Assembly (NCBI RefSeq): GCF_001861355.1
Contig: NZ_MASN01000018.1
Coordinates: forward strand, 331,836 to 395,835
DNA: 64,000 nucleotides
Source: Natrialba sp. SSL1
Lineage (GTDB): Archaea; Halobacteriota; Halobacteria; Halobacteriales; Natrialbaceae
Direction: 5' to 3'
Shown here: piece by piece, positions 35,349 through 44,379 of the stretch
How positions within the stretch are numbered: position 1 is the stretch's first letter
Layout: each line of letters starts with the position of its first letter
Position numbers and translations under genes: made by a program
The notes under the pieces: model-generated
Seen by the model: only the letters and a program-made list of their open reading frames with translations
Told to the model about the DNA's origin: nothing
Database searches by the model: none

Positions 35349-35642
35349 TTATTCCGCGCAGCAGGCGTCTTTCTTCGGGGCCTCTTCCACACCGCTTCCA
35401 TCCGCCGCTACTGGCTCCTCCAGCCGATACAAGCTCTGGCGCGCATCAGCAAAGTAGATATCCTCGTCGACGATTCCGATCTCCTCGAGACGCTCGAGTG
35501 CGTACCGAACCGTTCGCGCCGAGAGCATCGACTCCTCGACGATCTGCTTCTGGGTGAGCGGCCCGTCGTACTCGAGAACCTTGAAAACGAGTTTGGCGCT
35601 CGGAGGCAAGTCTTCGATCTCCTCCCCGTCGGTCTCTACCAT
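35349..35642 (-). CDS. Small winged-helix transcriptional regulator
   Basis: This 97-residue protein is one winged helix: SAKLVFKVLEYDGPLTQKQI, VEESMLSARTVRYALERLEE (helix-turn-helix with recognition helix) and GIVDEDIYFADARQSLYRLE (wing). It resembles MarR/TrmB-type DNA-binding domains of haloarchaea. The C-terminus ends KKDACCAE, with a Cys pair that could sense metal or redox state. It is divergent from the giant pilin-like gene and shares its 261-bp upstream region, so regulation of that gene is a fair guess, not evidence. Confidence 0.8.
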   Translation of the reverse strand: MVETDGEEIEDLPPSAKLVFKVLEYDGPLTQKQIVEESMLSARTVRYALERLEEIGIVDEDIYFADARQSLYRLEEPVAADGSGVEEAPKKDACCAE

Positions 35643-35720
35643 GTTACGAATCGAAAGCGTGCAGCAGTATAAAAGTTGAGCCTTTCACCGACAGACTTAC
35701 AGAAAATTCCACCCGCTGAA

Positions 35721-35849
35721 TCAAGTAAAGTGGACCCACTGCATCTGCAAGTGCCGATATCGGCCATTGACCAGGTGGTCAGCCGCTTCTTGCAATGGGT
35801 CGTCGATGACGATTCGGCCGTTCGAGTCGTCTTCAACCCGGTAACATTG
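35721..35849 (-). pseudogene. Degraded 3' end of an unidentified gene
   Basis: The minus frame 35849-35721 reads YRVEDDSNGRIVIDDPLQ then EAADHLVNGRYRHLQMQWVH before a TGA. It is acidic and its third codon positions are mostly G or C, like genes here, but there is a TAA directly upstream (35850-35852) and no start codon. The sequence beyond is suddenly AT-rich. I read it as the tail of a truncated gene. I cannot name the family. Confidence 0.4.
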
Positions 35850-35862
35850 TTAGGTATACATA

Positions 35863-35870
35863 TTTTTATA
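35863..35870 (+). promoter_or_regulatory. TATA box of the pilin-like giant gene
   Basis: The sequence tttttata lies about 37 nt before the ATG at 35904 in a very AT-rich stretch (35844-35900), the most AT-rich promoter in the window. Confidence 0.5.
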
Positions 35871-35903
35871 GTAGGTATTAGTTACTGACTCATAAGACTA
35901 GAA

Positions 35904-38900
35904 ATGGACGGGGATTTTAGGGTGTTCGGTGGGGACCGGGCCGCAAGTCCAGTACTAGGTATCGTTCTTCTCTTTGCGATGGTGGGGATCGGTGCGGTCC
36001 TGCTGTTCGCGGCTGGTTCCGTGATGCTCGATGGAATCGGCTCCGAGGTGGATCGCGAAAAAGCCCACTTGTGCATGGACGAGACCGACCACCGACTCGG
36101 GACTGTCGCCTCAACGGGATACGACCAGTCGATGGCGCTTGACGACCCAGATTGTCAACCAGCAGTCGTCAACGACGGCTCAATTTCAATCACCTGGTAT
36201 AACAGTTCAGATGGAGACCGTCCACCATGGGGCAACTCGAGTCGGACGGTCACTGAAGAACTTGGTGCCCTTGAATTCAACCTCGATGATCGGACACTCG
36301 CACACCAAGGTGGTGCCATCTGGGAGGTCACAGACTCCGGTGTGCGAACCGAAAAGTCACCGCCGATCGGCTTCACCGAGAACGGGGTATTGGGACTGGA
36401 ATTCATGCAGGTCCACCAATCCGAGACTGTTGGTTCGGAAGGAGTCCTCCGACACGACTACGAAGGCGAGTCCGAAGCGGCAGCAAACCTCACTTCAGCA
36501 GTTGCGCGGGCGGAGGAAGACGTTGCAATTAAAATCGAGAGCGAGTATGCCGAGGGGTGGAAGAACCACCTCGAAAGCGAAAAAGAGTATGCTGAACAAT
36601 TCTCCGAGTTCGATGTCAATGTCGAGTCAACTTCGAATCCCAACGAGGTCGTGTTGACAATTGAGGAGATTGATGCAGCCCCAGAAGAGCCGTATTTCTT
36701 GGTTGAAGAGGACCACGGACTATGGCATCAAGGTGGGAACGAGCCACTTCCTAGTCATATTTTGGAGCACGAGGAGTCTTTCCATATCAATACGAAACTA
36801 ACCAATTACGGAAACGAATCAGGGCAGGTCAACGCTACGCTCATGATTCGGGACGAATCCGGTACTGGCGTCGAAAGCCGAGAGATCACGTCGAAGCAAG
36901 AAATTGAACCGGGAGAATCAATCTCGACCGCCGACCAGGAAGATTGGGAATGGGGCTCGCACAGCGCAAACCACTATTTCAAAACCGATAACACAACCGG
37001 TAACGCAAACGTCGATCGCACGATCGATGTCGAACCGGGGGAAGAGTACGAGTACAACGTCAAAACAGATCCAGGAGGGGACACCCTCGACGAGCCAGGC
37101 CACTTCATTATCGAGGAAGATCCGCCGGAAGTCACTATCACTAACGTCGAGGATCCAGTCGGCCAGGGAGAGACGTTAACGGTCCACGCAAATGTCGAAA
37201 AGCGAGGGTATGGAGACGATCAACTCGTTTGGCTCAGTGGATTCGACGGCAATATCGTTGACACCGCCGAAGTCGATTCCGATGGGAGCGGAGAGGAATC
37301 CGTCGAACTCGAGTGGGGGAGCGTCGATCTGCCGACGGACTCCACTGATACCGAAATCGCAGTCGGAACAGAATCGAACAGCACCACCAAAGCGGTCGAA
37401 GTCAATCCCTCGCTCAACATAACGGATGTCGATGTGCTTGATGATCCGGTTGAGGAAGACGGGTCGGTAACCGTTGAGGCAGTCGTCGAGGCTATGGGTG
37501 ATACAGCCGACACGGACGTGATACTGGAGGACTTCGATGGAAACGAAGCTGATAGCCAGTCCGTTCCGGTTCCAGGTGCAGGTACAGAGACTGTCGAACT
37601 CGAGTACGATAACGTTGGAGAGCGAACTGATCGCATCACGGTCAGGACGGATAGTTTCGAAGCAGAAGACGACGAGATGGAGGAAGTTGTCGTCGTCAAG
37701 CGGGATGGGCCAGAATGTGACGCCGTCGATTATGAGGGCAGTGGGTCAGAACATGACCCGTATCAAATAAGCAACGTCGATCAGCTTCAGTGTATCAACG
37801 ACCAAGGTCTCGATGATCACTACGAACTCGTCGACGACATCGATGCTCATGGGACCGAGTACTGGAATCCAGATGTGGTCGACACGGATAGCCACTCAGA
37901 GACCGTCACTGCCGAAAACGGCGAATTTGGAGCAGGAGATCAGATCGAACTCTCGGAAACACCAGTGGTGGAAGGAAGCGTCGAAGTGGATGCAGGATTT
38001 TGGGATAGTAACCCAGACTTCGAACTCGTTGATGACGAAGCAGGGATCGTAGAGATACAAGATAATCCTGGATGGGGTGACGACTGGGCACAACTGGATG
38101 TCTCCTATGAAACTCCAGCAGAGTCCGGCGAACCACGTGGATTCGAACCAATTGGGAACGGTGGACACGACTGGCTGGAAGGTTCATCTCGATGTGATCG
38201 ACCGTGTAGCTGGGAAGGTCAACTGTTCAGCGGGACGTTTGACGGGAACGGAAGCGTCATCGAAGGGCTGCACATTGACCGGCCGGACGAACGCTTCGTA
38301 GGCCTATTCGGTTCAACGAGCCTTCCCCACGTTGAAGACGAGAACGGTTTCGAAACCGTGGACGTAGGTGAGGGCTCAGAAATACGTCATGTCCGGCTGG
38401 AAGACGTTTATATACATGGACAGCGGTACGTCGGTGCACTTGCAGGTCAAGCCGGTGGAACGATTGATCAATCCAGTAGTGACGGTGTGGTGAAAGCAGA
38501 AGAACAACTGGTTGGAGGATTAGTCGGAGCTGGTGCACACGCCGAGCTAGACAACGAACTCGTCGCTCAGGGAACAGTAATCGGTGGCGATAACAGAGAT
38601 GGATTCCTTGGGGAGGGGATCGGAGGATTAGTTGGTCGGACTCACTGGGGGTCGACCTTGTCCGTCGGTTACACACAGAACATTGATGTTGAGTTTACGG
38701 GATCCGGACACTCGAACGCTGGCGGTGTCCTCGGTGCCACATCGTACGTCGATTCAGAGTTTGATCAGATGTACACTAACGTGAGTGTTTCCGGCACCAG
38801 CGGCGGTGCGCTCGTCGGATCGATCCTCCAGCAGTCTGGGGAGAGCGGTGACGTATTCACCAATGCGGTCTACTGGGATCGGACCGAACACGAGGATGGC

Positions 38901-39500
38901 TACGGACGCCAAGAGGGATCTGGTACAACTCCGACTCCAACGCTGAACTGGAACGATCGTGCTACGGAGGAGATGACTGGACTCAACGTCATCGAAGATG
39001 GCCGGATGGGGAATCTCAACTTTGAGGAAGAGGGTGGCCCATGGGCCGCCGTCCCCGACGATTACCCACGGTTCGGCTGGGAACTCGAGGCCGAGGGGAT
39101 CTTCGAGGTCGACATTAACAACGTCGAGAACGTAAATGCCAGTGAATCCGCCACAATCGAGGCTACGGTCACAAGTCGTGATCCGGATCTGGATGAGGAA
39201 GATGTCCCACAGATAATTACGCTCACCAACCCCGACGGCCAGGTCGTCGATACAAAAGAAGTGGTAGAAAGTGATCTAAACGAAGACGGTGAGACGGAGA
39301 TTGAACTCGAGTGGCAGACAAGTCTCAATGACGATGGCAGCGGCGAGGTTACTGTTCGAAGCGAGGATCGAGAGGATTCAGCACCGATCGAGATCGAACC
39401 CGGCGAAGAAATCGACTGGACTGGGGACGCAGATGGATCATTGGACGACATCGGCGATTCCACGATTGATATTGATGTCGACGCCATCACAGTTGGCTGA
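35904..39500 (+). CDS. Giant surface protein: type IV pilin-like N-terminus, CARDB-like and GLUG-like domains
   Basis: This 1198-residue protein opens with a short basic/acidic leader and DRAASPVLGIVLLFAMVGIG, a class III (pilin-type) signal with one N-terminal helix. The next 250 residues resemble haloarchaeal pilin-like families (DUF7289-like). CARDB/Ig-like domains occupy about 410-600 and 1066-1165. Residues about 605-1050 are GLUG-like: ISNVDQLQCI, then GTFDGNGSVIEGLHID and repeats with VGGLVG and GGVLGA. Six Cys are present. It is likely a cell-surface adhesin tethered by a pilin helix. Codon use is visibly less GC-rich than neighbours, suggesting transfer. No pilus assembly genes are near. 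Confidence 0.85.
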   Translation: MDGDFRVFGGDRAASPVLGIVLLFAMVGIGAVLLFAAGSVMLDGIGSEVDREKAHLCMDETDHRLGTVASTGYDQSMALDDPDCQPAVVNDGSISITWYNSSDGDRPPWGNSSRTVTEELGALEFNLDDRTLAHQGGAIWEVTDSGVRTEKSPPIGFTENGVLGLEFMQVHQSETVGSEGVLRHDYEGESEAAANLTSAVARAEEDVAIKIESEYAEGWKNHLESEKEYAEQFSEFDVNVESTSNPNEVVLTIEEIDAAPEEPYFLVEEDHGLWHQGGNEPLPSHILEHEESFHINTKLTNYGNESGQVNATLMIRDESGTGVESREITSKQEIEPGESISTADQEDWEWGSHSANHYFKTDNTTGNANVDRTIDVEPGEEYEYNVKTDPGGDTLDEPGHFIIEEDPPEVTITNVEDPVGQGETLTVHANVEKRGYGDDQLVWLSGFDGNIVDTAEVDSDGSGEESVELEWGSVDLPTDSTDTEIAVGTESNSTTKAVEVNPSLNITDVDVLDDPVEEDGSVTVEAVVEAMGDTADTDVILEDFDGNEADSQSVPVPGAGTETVELEYDNVGERTDRITVRTDSFEAEDDEMEEVVVVKRDGPECDAVDYEGSGSEHDPYQISNVDQLQCINDQGLDDHYELVDDIDAHGTEYWNPDVVDTDSHSETVTAENGEFGAGDQIELSETPVVEGSVEVDAGFWDSNPDFELVDDEAGIVEIQDNPGWGDDWAQLDVSYETPAESGEPRGFEPIGNGGHDWLEGSSRCDRPCSWEGQLFSGTFDGNGSVIEGLHIDRPDERFVGLFGSTSLPHVEDENGFETVDVGEGSEIRHVRLEDVYIHGQRYVGALAGQAGGTIDQSSSDGVVKAEEQLVGGLVGAGAHAELDNELVAQGTVIGGDNRDGFLGEGIGGLVGRTHWGSTLSVGYTQNIDVEFTGSGHSNAGGVLGATSYVDSEFDQMYTNVSVSGTSGGALVGSILQQSGESGDVFTNAVYWDRTEHEDGYGRQEGSGTTPTPTLNWNDRATEEMTGLNVIEDGRMGNLNFEEEGGPWAAVPDDYPRFGWELEAEGIFEVDINNVENVNASESATIEATVTSRDPDLDEEDVPQIITLTNPDGQVVDTKEVVESDLNEDGETEIELEWQTSLNDDGSGEVTVRSEDREDSAPIEIEPGEEIDWTGDADGSLDDIGDSTIDIDVDAITVG

Positions 39501-39554
39501 CTGAGCCGCCACCAACCCGAACCCCTTTTCACCACCGACGATAGAGTCACAGAC

Positions 39555-39878
39555 ATGTCGACCGAATCGATTAGCGACCGGCGCGAGCATATCCGCTCGA
39601 TCAGCGTCACCGCGCTGGCCGCGCTGCTCGGCGTCGGGACGGCGCTCGCCTCCATGGCGCTCACCGGTGATGTCTCACCGGGTGAGGCCGCAGGCGATAC
39701 GCGAGCGCTCTTGCTCGTCCTCACCGCGATCGTCGCACAGATCGTGCTCTTTGACGCCACGAGCATCTACAGCGACGACGAGTTCGGGATCAAACACTAC
39801 CTGTTCATCACGTTCATGACCTTCTCTATGTGGTTCGTGACGTGGGGAATCCTGCTCACCGCGGAGCTTAACGCATAA
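39555..39878 (+). CDS. EMC6-like membrane protein
   Basis: This 107-residue protein has three predicted helices: VTALAALLGVGTALASMAL, LLLVLTAIVAQIVLFDATSI and YLFITFMTFSMWFVTWGILL. The middle SDDEFGIKHYLFITF resembles the archaeal EMC6/Rab5IP-like family, homologues of a core subunit of the eukaryotic membrane-protein complex EMC that assists insertion. Its stop is 2 bp before the ABCE1 start, so the two are one operon. A role in membrane-protein insertion near recycling ribosomes is inferred only from this pairing. Confidence 0.78.
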   Translation: MSTESISDRREHIRSISVTALAALLGVGTALASMALTGDVSPGEAAGDTRALLLVLTAIVAQIVLFDATSIYSDDEFGIKHYLFITFMTFSMWFVTWGILLTAELNA

Positions 39879-39880
39879 CC

Positions 39881-41695
39881 ATGGCGGACGACAGCATCGC
39901 CGTCGTAGACCTGGATCGGTGCCAGCCCGACCGCTGTAGCTACGAGTGCAAGAACTACTGTCCACCGAATCGGACCGGCAAGGAGTGCATCACGCTCCGG
40001 GGCGAAGAAACCCCAGAGGGACAGCCCGAGCAGGTTCGCATCTCCGAAGAGATCTGTCTCGGCGAAACCTGCGGTATCTGCGTCGAAAAGTGCCCCTTCG
40101 ACGCAATCGAGATCATCAACCTACCACAGGAGTTGCAGGAAGAACCCGCACACCGCTACGGCGAGAACGCCTTCTCGCTGTACGGTCTCCCGGCCCCACA
40201 GGAGGGGAATGTCACCGGGATTCTCGGTCCGAACGGAATCGGGAAGACCACGGCCGTTCGCATTCTGGCCGGTGAACTCGAGCCGAACCTCGGCCGCTAC
40301 GAGGAGTCGCCAGACTGGGACGATGTACTCGAGGCCTATCGTGGCACGGAGCTTCAGGACTACATCGCAGACGTCCGCGACGGCGACATTACCATCGCCC
40401 GAAAGCCACAGTACGTCGACCAGATTCCGAAACAGTTCGACGGCAACACCCGCCAACTGTTGGAGCAGACGGACGAACGCGACGCCCTCGACTCGCTCGT
40501 CGAGCGGCTGTCGATCGGCCCCGTCATGGACCAGGCGATCGAGGATCTCTCCGGCGGCGAACTCCAGCGCGTTGCGCTCGCAGCGACGCTGGCGCGAGAT
40601 ACGGACTTCTACTTCCTGGACGAGATTACGCCGTACCTCGACATCGGACAGCGCGTTACCGCAGCGCGACTGATTCGCGAACTCGCCGAGGACGAGGGGA
40701 AATCGATGCTCGTCGTCGAGCACGACCTGGCGATTCTCGACCTACTCGCGGACACGCTGCACGTCGCCTACGGTGAACCCGGTGCCTACGGTGTGATTAC
40801 CTCGCCGAAGTCGGTTCGGAACGGGATCAACGAGTACCTCTCGGGCTACCTCGACAACGAGAACATGCGGATTCGCCAGAATCCGATCGAGTTCGAGGAG
40901 CATGCCCCACGAACCGCGACCCACGGCGACGTGCTCGTCGACTACCCCGACCTCTCCAAGAGCTACGGTGATGGCGAGTTCAGCCTCGAGGTCGAAGGTG
41001 GCGAGATCCACCGCAACGAGGTCCTTGGCATCGTCGGCCCGAACGGGATCGGGAAGTCGACGTTCGCGAAGCTGCTGACGGGGAACCTCGAGACGGACGA
41101 AGGCGACGCTGATCTCGATCTGGAGATCTCCTACAAGCCCCAGTACGTGACGATCGACCAGCACATGCGGGTCGACGCGTTCCTCTCCTCAATTACGGAC
41201 CAGTTCGGCTCCTCGTACTGGAACACCGAGATCGCCCAGCCGCTCCAACTCGAGCGGATCATGGAACAGAATCTTTCCGACCTCTCGGGCGGTGAGCGCC
41301 AGCGAGTTGCTATCGCTGCCTGTCTGTCCGATTCGGCAGATCTCTACCTGCTCGACGAGCCGTCGGCACACCTGGACGTCGAACAGCGCGTCCAGGCAAC
41401 TAGCGCGATCCGACGCTACGCCGAACAGCAGGACGCGACCGTGATGGTCATCGATCACGACATCTACATGATCGACCTGCTCGCGGACCGCCTGATGGTC
41501 TTCGACGGTGAACCCGCAATGCACGGTCACGCCGGCCAACCGCAGGCGATGCGCGACGGCATGAACGAGTTCCTCGCTAATCTCGAGGTGACGTTCCGCC
41601 GTGACGAGCGTACGTCGCGTCCGCGGATCAACAAGCCTGAGTCGCAGCTAGACCGCGAGCAAAAGCGCGAAGGCGAGTACTACTACTCTCCCTGA
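39881..41695 (+). CDS. ABCE1/Rli1 ribosome recycling ATPase
   Basis: This 604-residue protein splits post-termination ribosomes into subunits. It has an N-terminal pair of Fe-S clusters (eight Cys in DRCQPDRCSYECKNYC and CLGETCGICVEKC), then two ABC domains: Walker A GPNGIGKTTAV near residue 116 and GPNGIGKSTFAK near 385, with signatures LSGGELQR and LSGGERQR. The hinge and D-loops are present (LDEITPYLD, LDEPSAHLD). It follows the EMC6-like gene by 2 bp. Length and motifs are canonical. Confidence 0.96.
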   Translation: MADDSIAVVDLDRCQPDRCSYECKNYCPPNRTGKECITLRGEETPEGQPEQVRISEEICLGETCGICVEKCPFDAIEIINLPQELQEEPAHRYGENAFSLYGLPAPQEGNVTGILGPNGIGKTTAVRILAGELEPNLGRYEESPDWDDVLEAYRGTELQDYIADVRDGDITIARKPQYVDQIPKQFDGNTRQLLEQTDERDALDSLVERLSIGPVMDQAIEDLSGGELQRVALAATLARDTDFYFLDEITPYLDIGQRVTAARLIRELAEDEGKSMLVVEHDLAILDLLADTLHVAYGEPGAYGVITSPKSVRNGINEYLSGYLDNENMRIRQNPIEFEEHAPRTATHGDVLVDYPDLSKSYGDGEFSLEVEGGEIHRNEVLGIVGPNGIGKSTFAKLLTGNLETDEGDADLDLEISYKPQYVTIDQHMRVDAFLSSITDQFGSSYWNTEIAQPLQLERIMEQNLSDLSGGERQRVAIAACLSDSADLYLLDEPSAHLDVEQRVQATSAIRRYAEQQDATVMVIDHDIYMIDLLADRLMVFDGEPAMHGHAGQPQAMRDGMNEFLANLEVTFRRDERTSRPRINKPESQLDREQKREGEYYYSP

Positions 41696-41761
41696 GACCG
41701 TTCTCCGCGTCTTCCAAACTTCCGGTATTCTGGCCTTCCCGTCATCGCGTCTTCGGGTTTT

Positions 41762-41789
41762 CAGTTTTCAGTTTACAGTTTACAGTTTT
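41762..41789. repeat. 7-bp tandem array, four units
   Basis: Units are cagtttt, cagttta, cagttta, cagtttt with no gap, 66 bp after the ABCE1 stop. The transcript would be U-rich here, so the array may also serve as the terminator of the EMC6-ABCE1 operon. It lies in a convergent spacer. Confidence 0.8.
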
Positions 41790-41835
41790 CGACGACCCCC
41801 GTTACGCTCGTTCATTACACGAGCATACGGACCGC

Positions 41836-42858
41836 TCAAAGGTCCGTAACGTCTCTATCGAGCAGTACGACAATTCCCGTCAACACCATCAGCACGCCAA
41901 GCAGCGCGTAGGCGAGGACTGCACTCGAGACGACCAGCGTGCCGGTCGCCCCGAAGACCGCGCCGGCGGCGGCGACGAGCGTCCCGAAGAGAATCAGTCC
42001 GATACCGACGAGTTCGGTCGTTACGCCGTCGTCCTCGGTGTCTGGCATTGCATCGGGGCGCTCGAGTGGGTCCACCAGTCGCCACTCGGGTTCGTCGGCG
42101 CGTTCGAGTCGGTATCGGCCGCGAGAGAGCGAGGAGAGGACGGCGTCGCTCGCGGCGTGGACGGTGGTCGTCCACCAGTCGTCAGTAGTTGTCGCGGTGT
42201 CAGTGCCGGCCTCGGCGTCCGCGGACGGCAGATCAGTTCGTTCGAGATAGACCGGTTCGCCAATCGCGTGGTCGATCGACGCCGCATCGTAGCCAACGTC
42301 TTCGATGAGTCGAGCGAACAGAAAGTCCTCGGACCACGGGATCGGTTTCTCGAGTTCGAACGCGATGACCTCGCCGTGGGGGAGCGAGACGGTGAGTTCG
42401 ACCGTCGTCTCGTCGAGTGCGGTCACGTCGGCGATCCGGCCCTCGACGTAGCCCTCGGGAGTCGTCATCACGTCGATGCGGCCGAGTTCGTCGGCGAGCG
42501 GGCCTTCCTTCGGATGGTGGGCGGCGTTCGACCGATTGCCATCGCCAGCCGCACTGTCTGGCGATCCAGTGCGACGAGCACTGCTGGCACTGCCGTCGAG
42601 TTTGGAGCGGTCGATGTGATTCGTCCGATCGGGGCGTCCAACGCGTTCCATTCGGTCGGGGCGGTCACGGCGATTACTCGACTCGGGAGGTCCGCGCGTC
42701 ACCTCGATCTCGACCTCGCCGCCGGACACCTCACCGTCAGACTCGTCGCCGGTCGTGCCAGACGGACTTGAGTTCGAGTAGGAAGAAGTGGGAGTGTCAG
42801 CGTCGGCACTCGAGTCGGCGTCCGAATCTGCGTCGGTGGGAGAGTGGTCGTCTGTCAC
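41836..42858 (-). CDS. Conserved haloarchaeal protein with two C-terminal membrane helices
   Basis: The C-terminal part has two helices (TELVGIGLILFGTLVAAAGA and SSAVLAYALLGVLMVLTGIV). The middle is soluble (MTTPEGYVEGRIADVTALDE to GYDAASIDHAIGEPVY), with a beta-rich look. The N-terminus is a Ser/Asp/Arg low-complexity stretch. Start is unsure: a GTG at 42858 (VTDDHSPTDADS) is chosen; the frame opens further to a TTG at 42993, but that part is an Asp-Thr-Ala hexamer repeat without coding constraint. Family not recognised. Confidence 0.65.
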   Translation of the reverse strand: MTDDHSPTDADSDADSSADADTPTSSYSNSSPSGTTGDESDGEVSGGEVEIEVTRGPPESSNRRDRPDRMERVGRPDRTNHIDRSKLDGSASSARRTGSPDSAAGDGNRSNAAHHPKEGPLADELGRIDVMTTPEGYVEGRIADVTALDETTVELTVSLPHGEVIAFELEKPIPWSEDFLFARLIEDVGYDAASIDHAIGEPVYLERTDLPSADAEAGTDTATTTDDWWTTTVHAASDAVLSSLSRGRYRLERADEPEWRLVDPLERPDAMPDTEDDGVTTELVGIGLILFGTLVAAAGAVFGATGTLVVSSAVLAYALLGVLMVLTGIVVLLDRDVTDL

Positions 42859-42920
42859 GAGTGGAGTCGGAGGGAGTCGTTGGAAGCGGGTTCTGGGTGA
42901 ATGCGGGTTCCCTATCGAAT

Positions 42921-42972
42921 TGCCGGTGTCGGTGTCGGTGTCGGCGTCGGCATCGACATTGACATCGGCGCC
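42921..42972. repeat. (ggtgtc)n-like hexamer array
   Basis: Copies of ggtgtc/ggcgtc/ggcatc run with a 6-bp period in the spacer between the membrane-protein gene and the methyltransferase gene; it inflates open frames on both strands. Confidence 0.6.
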
Positions 42973-43137
42973 AATACTGTCGGAATTGGGCAATCACTCA
43001 TCCGTACGGGATCGAGCGGTGTAAGTCGTTTGCCAGTATCCTGTACGTGTCGATGGGTGCGTCCAGTGCACGAGCCAGTCACTGATCCATCGAATCCGAG
43101 CGTTCCAGGCCGATAGTCGATACCGTACGACCCAGCG

Positions 43138-43782
43138 TCACAGCGGCGTCGCCCGGACCACCGCAAACAGGCCGTCACCGTGGCCCTCGCGAACATCGAC
43201 ATCCGCCGGCTCGAGTTCGGACGGGTCCTCGAAAATCGTCTGGACGCGCGTCTCGATTTCGAACCCGGCCGACTCGAGTGAGGCAGACGCCTCGTCTGCG
43301 GTCAAAAATTCTGCGTCCGCGTAGAACGGACTCTCATCCTTGTGTTCCTGATAGACCTGCCCAACCGGGCTCGCCCGGTCGAGGAACGCGACGACGAGCG
43401 ACCCATCCTGTTTGAGGACGCGACGGGCTTCGACGAGCGCAGCCGCGGTGTCGTCGACGAACGAAAGCACGGTGACGAACTGGACGTACTCGAGTCCCCC
43501 GTCATCGAACGGAAGCGATTCGGCGACACCGCGGACGGGAGTGACGCCGCGCTCGCGCGCTCGGTCGAGCGGGGCGCTTGCGGGGTCGACTCCGAGGGAG
43601 ATGTCGAGCGGGCCGGCGAACCGGCCCGTGCCGACGCCGATCTCGAGTGCCCGGTCGGGGTCGGGGGTGGGGGACGGATGGACGCGTTCCAGTGCGTCCC
43701 GTTCGGCGCGATAGGCGCCGTCGTTTGTGTCGAACCAGTCGTCGTACGCGTCGGTATGAGTCTCAAAGGGGGAGGGAGTCAT
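43138..43782 (-). CDS. Class I SAM-dependent methyltransferase
   Basis: This 214-residue protein shows motif I ALEIGVGTGRFAGPLDISLG near residue 45, motif post-I VDPASAPLDRA and a late VQFVTVLSFVDD (motif IV). The C-terminus has GQVYQEHKDESPFYADAEFL, as in the ubiquinone/menaquinone-like methyltransferase group. The target could be a quinone, sterol-like lipid or small molecule; sequence does not decide. It begins 36 bp upstream of the archaemetzincin stop and is on the same strand. Confidence 0.85.
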   Translation of the reverse strand: MTPSPFETHTDAYDDWFDTNDGAYRAERDALERVHPSPTPDPDRALEIGVGTGRFAGPLDISLGVDPASAPLDRARERGVTPVRGVAESLPFDDGGLEYVQFVTVLSFVDDTAAALVEARRVLKQDGSLVVAFLDRASPVGQVYQEHKDESPFYADAEFLTADEASASLESAGFEIETRVQTIFEDPSELEPADVDVREGHGDGLFAVVRATPL

Positions 43783-43818
43783 AGTGATGAGATGGGGTGA
43801 GACGGCGGAACCCGGGAA

Positions 43819-44340
43819 TCAGCCAATCAGCCGTTGACAGCTGCCACAGAGGTTCTCCTCTTTGATGTCGACCTCGCGGACGGTTGGCGAGAAGTTCATT
43901 ACGCAGCGGTTGTTGTCGCAGTGTTCGAGGCCGTAGGTGTGACCGATCTCGTGAACGATCTCCTTGCGGACGCGGTTCTCGAAAATTTCGCTGGCGCTCT
44001 TGTTCGAGAAGCCGCCGTCGCTCGAGGTCTGCAGGCGGTAGGTCGAGACAACGCTGCCGCTGCCGTCCAGATAGGCGAGACCGAAAACGTAGTTTCGGCG
44101 ACGGTAGAAGAGGTCGTGTGGCGTAATGGCGATATTCTTCGCGCCGCGGCCGACGCGCTCTGCGAGCTGAATGAACGCTTCGGCGGAGTACTGGTCGCGT
44201 CCGGAGTCGTACGCGCCGTTTGGCACCGGCTGGGAGTCAGTCACGGAGACGTCGCAGTCGTAGACTGATCGCAACGCGGAGGATGCCGCCCGTTTGACTG
44301 CCGCGGGGACGTTGCCGACCGGCACGATGTCGACGAGCAT
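43819..44340 (-). CDS. amzA: Archaemetzincin-type zinc protease
   Basis: This 173-residue protein has the archaemetzincin active site HEIGHTYGLEHC (H130, E131, H134, H140, C141) followed by CDNNRCVM and LCGSCQ, i.e. the second structural zinc site (CX4CXM...CXXC). These are compact aminopeptidase-like metallopeptidases of unknown substrate. The ATG at 44340 begins MLVDIVPVGNV as in family members; an ATG at 44367 adds nine residues. It is divergent from UPF0146, 40 bp away, an arrangement I have seen in other haloarchaea. Confidence 0.92.
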   Translation of the reverse strand: MLVDIVPVGNVPAAVKRAASSALRSVYDCDVSVTDSQPVPNGAYDSGRDQYSAEAFIQLAERVGRGAKNIAITPHDLFYRRRNYVFGLAYLDGSGSVVSTYRLQTSSDGGFSNKSASEIFENRVRKEIVHEIGHTYGLEHCDNNRCVMNFSPTVREVDIKEENLCGSCQRLIG

Positions 44341-44379
44341 GACAAACGCTATGGTCGCTTTGCTCATAAACATCCCGCC

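Noticed and set aside
35676..35888. Plus-strand frame of 70 codons upstream of the giant gene
   Set aside because: It shares DNA with the minus-strand remnant, whose third positions are GC-rich; the plus frame lacks that bias.
42859..42993. TTG-started N-terminal extension of the membrane protein at 41836-42858
   Set aside because: The extension is a (gac/acc) hexamer repeat giving Asp-Thr-Ala runs with no conserved text.
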